Below are positions 40,802 through 49,832 of a stretch of DNA of 51,736 nt, piece after piece (position 1 is the first letter of the stretch; every line of letters begins with the position of its first letter). The position numbers were made by a program, and so were the translations under genes. Under the pieces are notes generated by a model. The model made no database searches, was not told the origin of the DNA, and saw nothing but the letters and a program-made list of their open reading frames with translations. The DNA comes from Fragilaria crotonensis (Eukaryota; Bacillariophyta; Fragilariophyceae; Fragilariales; Fragilariaceae): assembly GCA_022925895.1 (NCBI GenBank), contig JAKSYS010000450.1, positions 1 to 51,736 of the forward strand, given 5' to 3'.

Positions 40802-42517
40802 TCAGATACGAAATATGGATGTTTGGGAACTGGAGCAGGTCCTGACCAATGCCGGCTTCGATTTGTAGATATTGAAGATTGAGCCTGAGGAGCTTTCCGT
40901 TTCAGAGTTGCTATATATAGCGTCTCGAAAGAATTTCAGCGATTCGATTCCCACTTCCGTGCGCAAGTCGTAGAGATCAAGGCCACCCAGTTCGCGAGGA
41001 CCATGCCTGATAGATGTTGGGATGGTACTGGACGTTGAGCTTTTTAGGATGGCGGGAATGATGCGAGATTGAACGATGCCAAGCTCCTCTTCATCGACTG
41101 CCACTGCTGCCAATCCATATCGCATGGACGGCACATACATGGTCCGATGGAAGATGCTTACGTCTGATGCCGATAACCGCGGTGACAGAATACGAGTCGC
41201 AAAGGCATCAGCTTTCTGCTTCAAGTATTTAATGTGGGGTCCGAAGTCGCCAAGAGGATTCATCAAAACACCGAGCATTCGTGTAGATTCGTCCAGTGCG
41301 GTTCTCCTGATGATAGATGCATCCTGCTCTTTATTCCCCTGATAAACGCGAACGTCTCGATCTGTAGATCTGATGGGGCTAATGACTGGACGACCATTTG
41401 TCCATTCCCACCTGACTATAAACCAGGAACACTTTGCCAGATTGAGTTTGCCGCCTGAGAGAAATAATAAATGTTCCCACGTTTGTGCAACTTTCTCTAG
41501 GCGAGCAATAAGGTCGTTTAGGTCAGTATCGTCTGACGACGAAGTGAAGCTGAGTGACGTGTCGTCAACGAAAGCATCCGAAAGTCTCTGGTGGGCAATG
41601 TCTCCCGATAGCGATGAGAAATTCACGCGATCCGGTATCAAGCGATCCAACGTTTGAAGCAAAATTACGACGAGAGAGCCAAACTGCGGGTGAAGCGCCA
41701 CTCCTTGACCCGTCCCAAACAGTGGAGCGAATGCTGTCCCTTGATAGTTGTCCTTGGATATACCGTGGACCGTTTTGACAGTGTATTGCATGAACTGTAA
41801 CGAATCTGCGTGCGTTCGAATGGCGTTACGTGGCATGCCACATTTCCGTGCCGCAAGCATCCCAAGGCCGACAATTATGCGATCGTAACAAGCGGACGCA
41901 TCATTATCAAATCGAGCGTAGTCATGCTTCAAAACCCGACAGAGATCGCTGGATAACTGGGTGAGCATGATGGGATCTATTGCCATACGACCCGGAATAG
42001 AGCCATGTTGCCCGTCGTGTAGAAGATTCATCGAAAGTGCTCGTCTAACCAACCGGTGTCCCCACTGAAGCTTCAGAAAAAAGTTGAAATCTGCTTCAAA
42101 TAAATGTATTATTCGAAGCCGATTAATGCGGGGCCGACCGAAGTCCTTTTCAATAAGGACATTTACCGCCTGACTCCAGCGAGGAATGGAGATTCCACTG
42201 CCAATCGAGATGTTTAGGAATTTTACAAAACAGTCCAGTAGAATTGGATGTTGAATTTCAGATTTGTAGAGTCCTAAGTGTCGTCCCGATGGTGACGTTG
42301 ATGTAGCTTCCCTCCATGACTTGAATCCACGTAGGACATCATCATGACTGATGTCAGTCGGAATATAGCCTTTATCACGAATCGATGATGGGATGGTAAA
42401 TGATGCCAGGAACTCCCGAAGAGCTGGGTCATCGTTAGACCATTCGCATGGAGACATACCCTCAAGGATCCGATCAGACGACAGCGATAGACCAGAGAAT
42501 GTTATGGCGTCGTACAA
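40802..42517 (-). pseudogene. LINE D reverse transcriptase (571-codon open frame)
   Basis: The longest RT frame in the window and apparently complete in its catalytic core: STSPSGRHLGLYKSEI (N-terminal fingers), IIHLFEADFNFFLKLQWGHR, LLHDGQHGSIPGR, motif A FDNDASACYDRI (about 41879-41914), motif B FGTGQGVALHPQFG (about 41685-41725), motif C AFVDDTSL (FVDD at 41561-41572) and motif D/E GGKLNLAKCSW. The RT thumb follows (ESTRMLGVLMNPLGDF, FHRTMYVPSMRYG). It is part of the broken ORF2, so expression as a polyprotein is unlikely. Confidence 0.85.
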
Positions 42518-43082
42518 AGACCGTTGCCCAGTGGTGATTCGCTCGCAGCTCGAAAAGATTCTCGGTTGTACTTGAGAAGATGCTTTTCCATTTGATCTCT
42601 ATCGATTACCGTCTCCCAAAGAATATCTGATGGGTCGCGGTTTTGAAGAAGATGATATGCGTGAGAGTCATCAACATCATGGTCTGATGTGGATGATCCA
42701 GCAGGAACCAGAATTTTGGATAGACTGGACACGACAGTTGGTTTCACCGTACGCCGGATGTCGCTGAATTTGTTACGGATGGTTTCACCATCAATAGTCT
42801 TCCTCACGATGGCCGCTTTTCTTTTGGACTCTGTCATTGTGTCCGGATCGCAGTCGTCTTCATAATTAGCAAGCAGTTCTTCGTAACATTTGAGACGCAT
42901 CGGAGTTGCGGCAGATTGGCATTTATAGAATTCAGACGAGGCTTTGTTAAAATGTGCGCGAACCTCTTGTATTGATAGTTCCTCATTGAGGAATGGAAAC
43001 CGAAAAACGCTATCATGAACTCGAATTTGCTGTTGCCATCGACTGAACGTCGCAGAGTAGTCCTTGTTCTCTGTGACTTCAC
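42502..43082 (-). pseudogene. LINE D ORF2: linker between endonuclease and RT
   Basis: Two overlapping frames. The second has SKRKAAIVRKTIDGETIRNK and WETVIDRDQMEKHLLKYNRE, the usual LINE segment before the RT fingers, where the RNA template or target may be held. Equivalent to 4700-5080 in copy A. Confidence 0.6.
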
Positions 43083-43873
43083 GTAGTCGAAGTTTCCAGT
43101 AGATACGAATAAATGCTCTGTTTCGAAGAATTGGGGACCACCGGCATTTTTTTGGGTGGTTTGCTTAACGCATTCTCAGCCGCCTTCATTGCTCGTCCTT
43201 TGTCGTTATCCCACGCAATTAGTTGAGAGCGAATATCATCCCGGGACATAGAGTGGAAATAATTATACAGGTTGGTAATGCGGTCGACCATTTTGTGTGC
43301 CGTATAATATTCCATGACTTTATTGTTGTATTTTGTTACCAGTTCAGGGTTTCCTGTATGAACCGTCCGCAACTTGTGAGGCATGATTGGCTGGGAACGA
43401 TGAAAAAACCCCATTGTGAGATCGACGTAAAGACCGCGATGGTCAGACTGTGGACCCTCGTTATAAGCTAGGGTTCCTGATCGTTCCAGGAATTGACGTG
43501 CACTCTTGCAGCCAAGGATGAAGTCAATCCGTCGAGATGCTGCTCCAATGTATGTTGATTCCGCTGGATCGTCGGCGTGAAAGTCGAAAAGCGCGCAATG
43601 GTCCATGAATGCTGCAAAATGTGGATCCGAAGACATCGTCGCGTTGGCGTCCATCATAACCACGATAGCGTGTCCAGACTCTTGAAGACGTACTATTTGG
43701 TGTTGGAGATCGCGGAGGAATAGGCGCCTTGGATTGGGAGACTGTTTCGTTAGTGAACGAAAGTAGTTGTATTCTCGTGCGAATGCGCTTCCAAGTGGTA
43801 CCGACCGAATAGACCCTGAGCAGATGCGGTATGCTGTTATCACAGAGAGTTTTTGTTCCTCAGAACCCGACAA
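43079..43873 (-). pseudogene. LINE D ORF2: AP-endonuclease, C-terminal two thirds
   Basis: A 264-codon frame containing VVMMDANATM (catalytic Asp and Asn, about 43636-43665), RRIDFILG and SDHRGLYVDL (catalytic Asp-His, about 43420-43450). It follows the N-terminal piece at 43912-44334 after a frameshift in between. Confidence 0.8.
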
Positions 43874-43911
43874 TGTTACTCCTGACCATCGGCCAAGTCC
43901 AGTGGGGTCGA

Positions 43912-44492
43912 TTATACTTTCACCATGTACTCGGATACCAGGCTTCCAGCCACCACCGTGACAGTTCCTCCCGCTTGAAAATTCTCCGATGTCGGAATGG
44001 GGTCAATTGCGTTCGTGGGAAATCCGAACACTGTTTTGTGCTGCCGATGGAACCTGCGTACCACATTGTTGAACTCGTCACGTAGATGATGATGTTGCCA
44101 GCAGGTATTGGTTTCTGCAAGTCCAGCAAGATCCACATGAAGAGCTTGGAGTGCGTTCATGAAGTACCTGTAATCCTCGCCACTTCGGGAGACGCTTAGA
44201 CCATGCACGTTTTGAAAGAATAACCGCACTGTTTTCTCTGATTTTTGTATAATGGCGTCGCCATAAGACTTTGTCAAAGCAGGATCTAAGGGATGATGAC
44301 GAGGTTTCCGTCCGGGGCGATGGGGAATCGACATAAAATGTCCGATAGGAAGTAGGGAATGGATGGATCGATGGGCAGGTTGCGATATCTGCGACTTTGA
44401 TAAGGCCTGCCATTTTGGGTTGCTGCGACGGAAGATATCCGGTGGCTCTCTGCAAGGACTACATGTGATTGGGAGTCTTCAGACGAACTCAT
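43912..44492 (-). pseudogene. LINE D ORF2: start and AP-endonuclease N-terminus
   Basis: ORF2 starts at ATG 44492 (ATGAGTTCG), overlapping the ORF1b stop by 14 nt. After a frameshift near 44300 the frame 43912-44334 encodes VRLFFQNVHGLSVSRSG (first strand of the EEP fold) and LAGLAETNTCW (catalytic Glu, in the E-T-N motif), up to the next shift. Confidence 0.75.
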
Positions 44493-45210
44493 GATGCTGA
44501 CCCGCCGCCTTGAGAGTTTTCCTTGTATCGACTCTCAAGGTCGGTGGTGATGTCGTCCAGCTTTGTTGTGGCCTGTAGAGTGGATCCATGTTGTTATCGT
44601 CAGGGAGTGTTTGAGCCGCCTGAGATAAAAGAGCCGGACTCTCCATATCGCAATCGAGTGCCTCTGATGTCTGTGTTTCAATGATAGATGATCTGTGGCT
44701 TTGACTGTTGCCAGAATTATCATGCTGATCATGAACTTGCTGCCGCGCGCCAGCGTCGCCAGTGTCAGTTTCTGTGCAACCCGGCCGATACTTCTTTTTG
44801 ATTGGTGACGAAAATGAGACCCGATCCAGCTGACGATTTGAATATTCAGAAGAAGGAGAGTGCTGTGTGTTGTCTTCCTCTACTGCACGGTGTGTTGCAA
44901 TGGTCATGGTCTGGCCACCAGTCGCCTGACTACCAGTCTGAATATGTGTCTGAGCGATCATATCCATAAGTGCTGATATCTTATCGCTGAGTGTATTCAT
45001 TGTTCCCCCAACTCCGGCTTGTTTCTCCATAACATTCATCAGATTGCCCTCCATCATGTCAAAACGGTGATCCAGGTCATCGAATCGTGTGAATTGTCGT
45101 TCCATGCGTTCCAGTCTCTCAGTGTTGATACGATCCTTCCGATCGAATTCCTTTTGCTGACGTTGTATCCGAGCATCAATTTCTTGAAAGCGGGCCGTGG
45201 ACGTCGACAT
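44479..45210 (-). pseudogene. LINE D ORF1b: coiled coil and C-terminal tail
   Basis: A 243-codon frame with heptads over about the first 90 residues (RIQRQQKEFDRKDRINTERL, ERMERQFTRFDDLDHRF), matching the coiled coil of copy A. A Ser/Gln-rich tail with a basic patch (PIKKKYRPG) follows. It ends QHHEFV and a stop at 44479-44481. The coiled coil suggests oligomers, as in known LINE ORF1 proteins. Confidence 0.72.
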
Positions 45211-45226
45211 TGATGACAGGCGGGAA

Positions 45227-45811
45227 CTAATTGAGTGATTTGAGTCCGTAGACGCCTCCGTAAGAACCGTTGACCGCAGCCCATATTGATCTCGAATTGA
45301 TTCCAGTGGGGTAGGGGGGCATCCTTGGCTTCGACGTTTTGTCCTTGTCCACGGATGAGCGCGTCTCGGCCTGTGGTGGAGGCGAAGAATTTGGTGTTGA
45401 TTTGCTTTCTACGGATCCTCCAGATACGCGAGATGACTCGGCTCTTGAGTCTGATTCTTGTGATGCTGAATCGACGCTTTGAGCTGTTGTTTGTTTCCAC
45501 GATTCCGTAGACGAAAATAGTTTGTCGATGAAAGACAAATTTGCGTTTACTTTGGAGACCACGTGGATGACTGTTGGAGGGGGTCCGATAGCGTCCCTAA
45601 ATCGTTCCTCTCTGATTGAGAAGGGGAATACTCGACGGCGGTACTCTTCAAAAGCCTTGCGAACCGTGTCTTCATGCTGAGGAGCCATGAGTAAAAAAGA
45701 TTTTTGATCGTATCCGCCATTGACGACGTCGACATGTGCTGATTCGTTTCCCTCTGCTGATACAATGGATGCCGCCCAGTCCCCTTGTGGTCCTCTCCAT
45801 CTGTGTGCCAT
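45227..45811 (-). pseudogene. LINE D ORF1b: middle globular part
   Basis: A 194-codon frame with SFLLMAPQHEDTVRKAFEEY (partner of YLLVPSQYLQKVQQEW in copy A), IREERFRDAI and NANLSFIDKLFSS, then a Ser/Pro-rich linker. It is separated from the coiled-coil frame by a shift near 45230. The N-terminal neighbour SPMINNLDTVRTEFFPDGTQ is in another frame (45672-46196). Confidence 0.65.
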
Positions 45812-45903
45812 CCGGAAAGAACTCAGTCCTCACAGTATCGAGATTGTTAATCATTGGGGACAATTGAATAAAACGAAGCGACTTGATATAGGAATCGTGC
45901 TTC

Positions 45904-46623
45904 TCAAACAAGGTCATTGCTTCTGTCGTTGTCATCTTCGCAAACGCAAACCGTGGAATATATACTCCCGCCCCAGATCCGTCCAAAGTAGAGAGCAAAG
46001 TCTGGCTCAGAGAATGGACATGGTTTTCCACATTGTACCACAAGGTGATTGATATCTTGGTCGAATGGCGTGCGACGATGGAGAACGATGTTAAAAAAGG
46101 GTCGTGTCGGGAAGCTTGCTCCTGAGACTTTGTAAAACCTGGTACGATGCGTAGTACGAGGAGCTTTGAGAAGGATGTAGCCAGCAATAACATCATCTCC
46201 GCTTGTACTTTTGGAATTGGAAAACGACGCCGTTACTTTGTTCCTTGTAAATGCTTCCTGCACGCGTGGCAGATTCCTCCAGGAAAAAGAAGGTTTGTCA
46301 GTAAAACCGAAGCGAAGAGGCACAATGATTTGCGATTGGGAAGGTAAAACGGAAAGAGAGGGCGCAATATACGATCGCACTTCCTCTGGTGTCATTTTGG
46401 AAATGGAATTGCAGTGTTCCGTTCCTTCGTCTGTCCATCGGTATAAAAGACCATCTTCGTCTCGAAAAACATCATTGAGAAGCGAATGAATCTCAGCGGA
46501 CAAAGCGTTCGATTTCTGAGATAGCGCAAGAGAGACCACTTCTGAATTCGTTTTCCAGCGAAGCGAGATCCGGATTGTGCCATCGTTGATTGGAACGTTC
46601 GAGTTAGGAATCAGAGCTGACAT
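45904..46623 (-). pseudogene. LINE D ORF1b: N-terminal part
   Basis: ORF1b starts at ATG 46623 (MSALIPNSNVPINDGTIRI), 13 nt inside the end of ORF1a. The frame continues with a globular, beta-rich-looking domain (SKSTSGDDVIAGYILLKAPR, FDQDINHLVVQCG). Copy A has clear counterparts (SKSTSGKMVIAGYVLLKAPN). No database family comes to mind. Confidence 0.68.
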
Positions 46624-47468
46624 CTTTCCATCAGTGGACGATGAGAATGAATTCGAATCTTCCTTTCTTTCATGCTCGTGTTTACGACTTGTTGGGAGCG
46701 GATTGTTTGTCTGCAAGTTTGGCTTGTTCTGCGGGGTTTGTTCGGCTGCAACGTGATCAGAGGATTGACCGTGGGGACTATCTTTACTGGAAGTGGAGGA
46801 TCAACTTCCATTGGTTCATCGTCTTGTTCTTCTGGGATTGGAGGTGTGGTGAATGCCAGTTGCTGTTTGAAGAGGTCTGTTGTCTTGAGAACAATCGACG
46901 TCTTTTTCGAAGCCAAGGATGCTTTCCTAGCAGTCTGAGTTCGACGTTTAGCTTTTGCGGATCCAATGACCTTGTTCCATGAGTAGATGTTAGACGCGCG
47001 CTTTGACCATTCTGCAAAACCGATGTTAACCGTGTCCACCGGAAGAACTTTGTCGGTGTGAGTGGATAGATAAGGTAGCGAAAAGGTATTTGCCCAATCG
47101 TGAAGCTTCTTTGGAACATCAAGTTTGCGATCAATGTGATACATATATCGGTACCAGACAACTAGGTGAAGTTGAAGTTGGTCGGTGTCAAAATTGTTCC
47201 AGAGTGCTTCGAAATCGGTGAAAGACACAATGTCCCGCCCGAGGGTGGTGAACCTATGCCAGGCAGTTGGGGTGGTGTCGTTGCGTTGAACTGTTTCCTC
47301 ATAGATTCGTTTGACTCGTTCGTTCTGAGTTTCAGACAAATGTTCTGGGGGAATGTCGATGTCGGGGAATTCTTTCCAATCTTTCAACAGAAAACCAAAG
47401 GAGTCATCAGTGTCAGGTGGAAGAGACGTAAGAAGGGTGGAGAACGGAGGATCCGCTGTTTCGGTCAT
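46611..47468 (-). CDS. LINE ORF1a protein, copy D (unknown domain)
   Basis: An open frame of 285 codons from ATG 47468 to a stop at 46611-46613. The frame extends upstream, but this ATG has the same CACCACCATGACC context as copy A. It shares with copy A the core WHRFTTLGRDIVSFTDFEAL, QLQLHLVVWYRYMYHIDRKL and DVP, and has a basic, Pro-rich C-terminal third (AKAKRRTQTARKASLASKKT). It ends MERCQL, with the ORF1b ATG overlapping. Function unknown. Confidence 0.7.
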   Translation of the reverse strand: MTETADPPFSTLLTSLPPDTDDSFGFLLKDWKEFPDIDIPPEHLSETQNERVKRIYEETVQRNDTTPTAWHRFTTLGRDIVSFTDFEALWNNFDTDQLQLHLVVWYRYMYHIDRKLDVPKKLHDWANTFSLPYLSTHTDKVLPVDTVNIGFAEWSKRASNIYSWNKVIGSAKAKRRTQTARKASLASKKTSIVLKTTDLFKQQLAFTTPPIPEEQDDEPMEVDPPLPVKIVPTVNPLITLQPNKPRRTSQTCRQTIRSQQVVNTSMKERKIRIHSHRPLMERCQL

Positions 47469-47561
47469 GGTGGTGACGTGCACGACGGCCTCGTTGAGTT
47501 TACTACTGTAAATCGGTTGACGGACGGACTGGTGTTGCAAATTCTTAATACTAGAAATTGT

Positions 47562-47584
47562 GTAAAAAACGGTGGATTATGTAT
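47562..47584 (+). repeat. Target-site duplication, right copy (LINE D)
   Basis: Exact 23-bp repeat of 38601-38623. Confidence 0.9.
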
Positions 47585-47810
47585 TAAATGTGTATGTACA
47601 TTCAAACAAAATAAAAGCATACAGTGTTGTAGTAAATTGACATGTTTGGAATAAAAAAGATACGATATAGTCGTGTAAAGTGAACTTCAAGCAAACATAA
47701 TATTGCAATAATTGATCCATCTCTCATTTTTAATTGATGCGATCTAAAATACAACTTGTTGCTTTCGCTAACACTTCGTCTTGTTGCTTGCTCTATTCCC
47801 TTTTGTCAGC

Positions 47811-49485
47811 ATGTCAAATCCACAGAATCCTGCTCTAGCATCGCCATCTCAGAACCTTCGGAGTTCTTCGCGACGCATTCGCGAACCACCAGCTGACCAA
47901 ACACCCGTTCGCGAAACACCGTTGGAGCGTGCCGCAAGGAGAGAGGCAGAGACGAAGAAGGCTGAAAGACGTGCAGCTAAAGCAGCTAAGGCAGCTAAGG
48001 CAGCTAAGGCAGCTGAGGCTGCTGAGGCTGCTGAGGCAGCTAAGGCAGCTAAGGCAGCTAAAGCAGCGGAAGCTGCTGCAGCAGCAGAGGCAGCGGAAGC
48101 TGCTGCAGCAGCGTCTACGCAACGGAAACGAGTTGTTGGCGCGGGGAACAAGAGGAAATATAGACAGAAAAAAACAAAGGAGTCCAAAAAAACGAAAACA
48201 ACAAAAGTGCATAACACCTCGTCAGATTCTGGCGACATTGAGTCGGCGGATGATGATTCTTGTTTTGAACCCACCGATGGCGCTGAAGACGAGGCTGATG
48301 ATGACGACGACGACGACCAGGCTGATGACGACGACAATAATGATGACGGGGCAGAAATTGATTCTTACGTTTCAGCAAACTCATACCTTGACGACGACCC
48401 ATTGGCATCGCCGGAGGAAGGTAGAGCGGTGCCCGCGAAGCTACTGAAGAGTCGAGACGCGGTGCCCAGGCAGGCGCAGTGAATCCTCTGAGGACAAGCA
48501 ACAGCGAGGAACACGGTACGCCACCTCCACCACCGGCGAGCTGATTCCAGGGAAATTGTTAGCAGGATGCCGTTGGAAGCTCCAACAGCACAGAAGAATG
48601 TTGTACGGAGGATTGTTTTGTTTGTTAAAACACACTCTTCCGTCAGATCAAATTCGTTACCAGTACCAAGTCATTTAACGAAGCTTTTCAAAAGGTGCTG
48701 GCGGAGGAAAGGCCACGGAATCCATACATATTTCAGTTGACGTACCAGAATTCGTTCAAGACGGCCTTGAATCAGAAGCGAAGTACGTGTGAGTTGTCTG
48801 GCAAGATTGTGGTCAAAGCTATCAATACAGTGTTCAAGAATCGTGAAGAGGAATTCTTCACTTTTGATGAATTCTGCAAGCTAAGACGAGCGACTACCGA
48901 AAGAGAGAGAAAGCGTTTCTCTGGTTCTTCGACAGTTTTTGGAGTGTGTTTGCGGGGCTACCGCATGGAATAATGCGAAACAAAGCAGCTCGTTTCGGAG
49001 GCGAGACCCCAGTGGATCAAAAATTGTCAGTGTGAGTGATGAAGCATTTGCGTTGTTGTTAATTGACAATTACTTGAAAAGTGGAAAACCAGGGCTGGTG
49101 AAGAAGTCGCAGCCCGCATCGACTCGGTAGCAGGTGGCGCAGCTGCAATTGCGACTGAAGGTGAGGAGATCACGAGAAGGAAACAAACAAAGACAGCCGG
49201 TAAATACACTGGAAAAGCTCAAGGACAGTGTAAGTGGGGTGGCTGAGTCCCGAAGGCATCAAACAGTTCAATTTTCTTCGCAAGTTAGTGAAAGCAGACA
49301 GGGAGGCTGACAAGAATTGTGACGACGAGCCGAAACGGATGGAAAAGTTGCTGATGGATTTCTGCCGGACAAAGGCCGGAATAAAGGACCCACAGGATAA
49401 CGCAAACCTAGACGGTGCTCACAACAATGCAGCGGCACGGGCAATGGAGAATGTTGAGGCAGAATGGGACTCTGATGACGACTAG
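47811..49485 (+). pseudogene. Second protein of the CACTA-like element, broken into several frames
   Basis: The first frame starts at ATG 47811 (MSNPQNPALASPSQNLRS). It has a long Ala/Lys/Glu repeat (KAAKAAKAAEAAEAA, 47974-48112, predicted helix) and acidic runs (Asp-rich near 48290-48345), and closes at 48480-48482. Later frames carry IFQLTYQNSFKTALNQKRS (about 48728), SDEAFALLLIDNYLKSGKPG (about 49034) and GKYTGKAQGQCKWGG (about 49198). The last one is followed by GIKQFNFLRKLVKADRE and an acidic end (49234-49485). I read these as one decayed protein, but introns are possible. The family is unknown to me. Location at the CACTA right end suggests a transposon accessory factor. Confidence 0.5.
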
Positions 49486-49802
49486 GAGTTTGTTTTACTG
49501 CCATCCACTTTAAAATGCAATAGAATGACTTTCGTATGAACAATATCTGTTGTATTAAGATGAATAACCTAATCAATTAATCAACATAAAATGTAACTAT
49601 GACTTAACATGAATTGCATAATTACAATATATATCGTTGACTTGAGTAAAAATAAATGGTAACTAAAGCGTGCTTTATTTTGAGATAAATTATCCAAACT
49701 TACAATATATAATAGAAGTAGTATTTTATTGTTCAAGTTACCATTTCTGTTAATAAGTAAAATCTAACTGATAAAAAAATGGTAACACTTAACACCAAAG
49801 AA
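49486..49802. other. AT-rich sub-terminal region of the CACTA-like element
   Basis: Non-coding. Contains ATGGTAAC words at about 49646 and 49778 and the complement at about 49737, resembling the sub-terminal transposase-binding repeats of CACTA elements. Confidence 0.55.
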
Positions 49803-49830
49803 AATAGTTAACAAAAACGGCCTTCTGATG
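49803..49830 (+). repeat. Right terminal inverted repeat of the CACTA-like element
   Basis: Inverted match of 33684-33711, followed by AA, the second copy of the 2-bp duplication. Confidence 0.85.
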
Positions 49831-49832
49831 AA

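Larger units (their letters stand above)
38624..47561 (-). mobile_element. Full-length LINE, copy D, family II
   Basis: An 8.94-kb element on the minus strand, bounded by a perfect 23-bp duplication. It has all three ORFs and both termini, which makes it the reference for element structure in this window. The 5' end reads TACACAATTTCTAG (sharing its first bases with the duplication). The 3' end has no poly(A) or T-run but ends after TAATTAGGTTAC. Coding regions carry about eight frameshifts. Confidence 0.93.
33684..49830 (+). mobile_element. CACTA/Plavaka-like DNA transposon, 16.1 kb with nested insertions
   Basis: A 28-bp inverted repeat with 26 matches (33684-33711 and 49803-49830, starting CATCAGAAGGCCG) flanks a region whose removal, with one copy of AA, restores the pogo transposase frame. 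The 2-bp duplication is AA at 33682-33683 and 49831-49832. Sub-terminal ATGGTAAC words recur near both ends (about 33908, 49646 and 49778, with complements at 33716 and 49737), as is typical of CACTA elements. It encodes a Plavaka-like transposase near the left end and a second protein near the right end. Without the LINE and the small relative inside it, the element is about 5.9 kb. Confidence 0.85.

Noticed and set aside
47835-48337. Minus-strand Ser/Ala-rich and Cys-rich frames opposite the KAA repeat
   Set aside because: Antisense translation of the Ala/Lys codon repeat and Asp runs.
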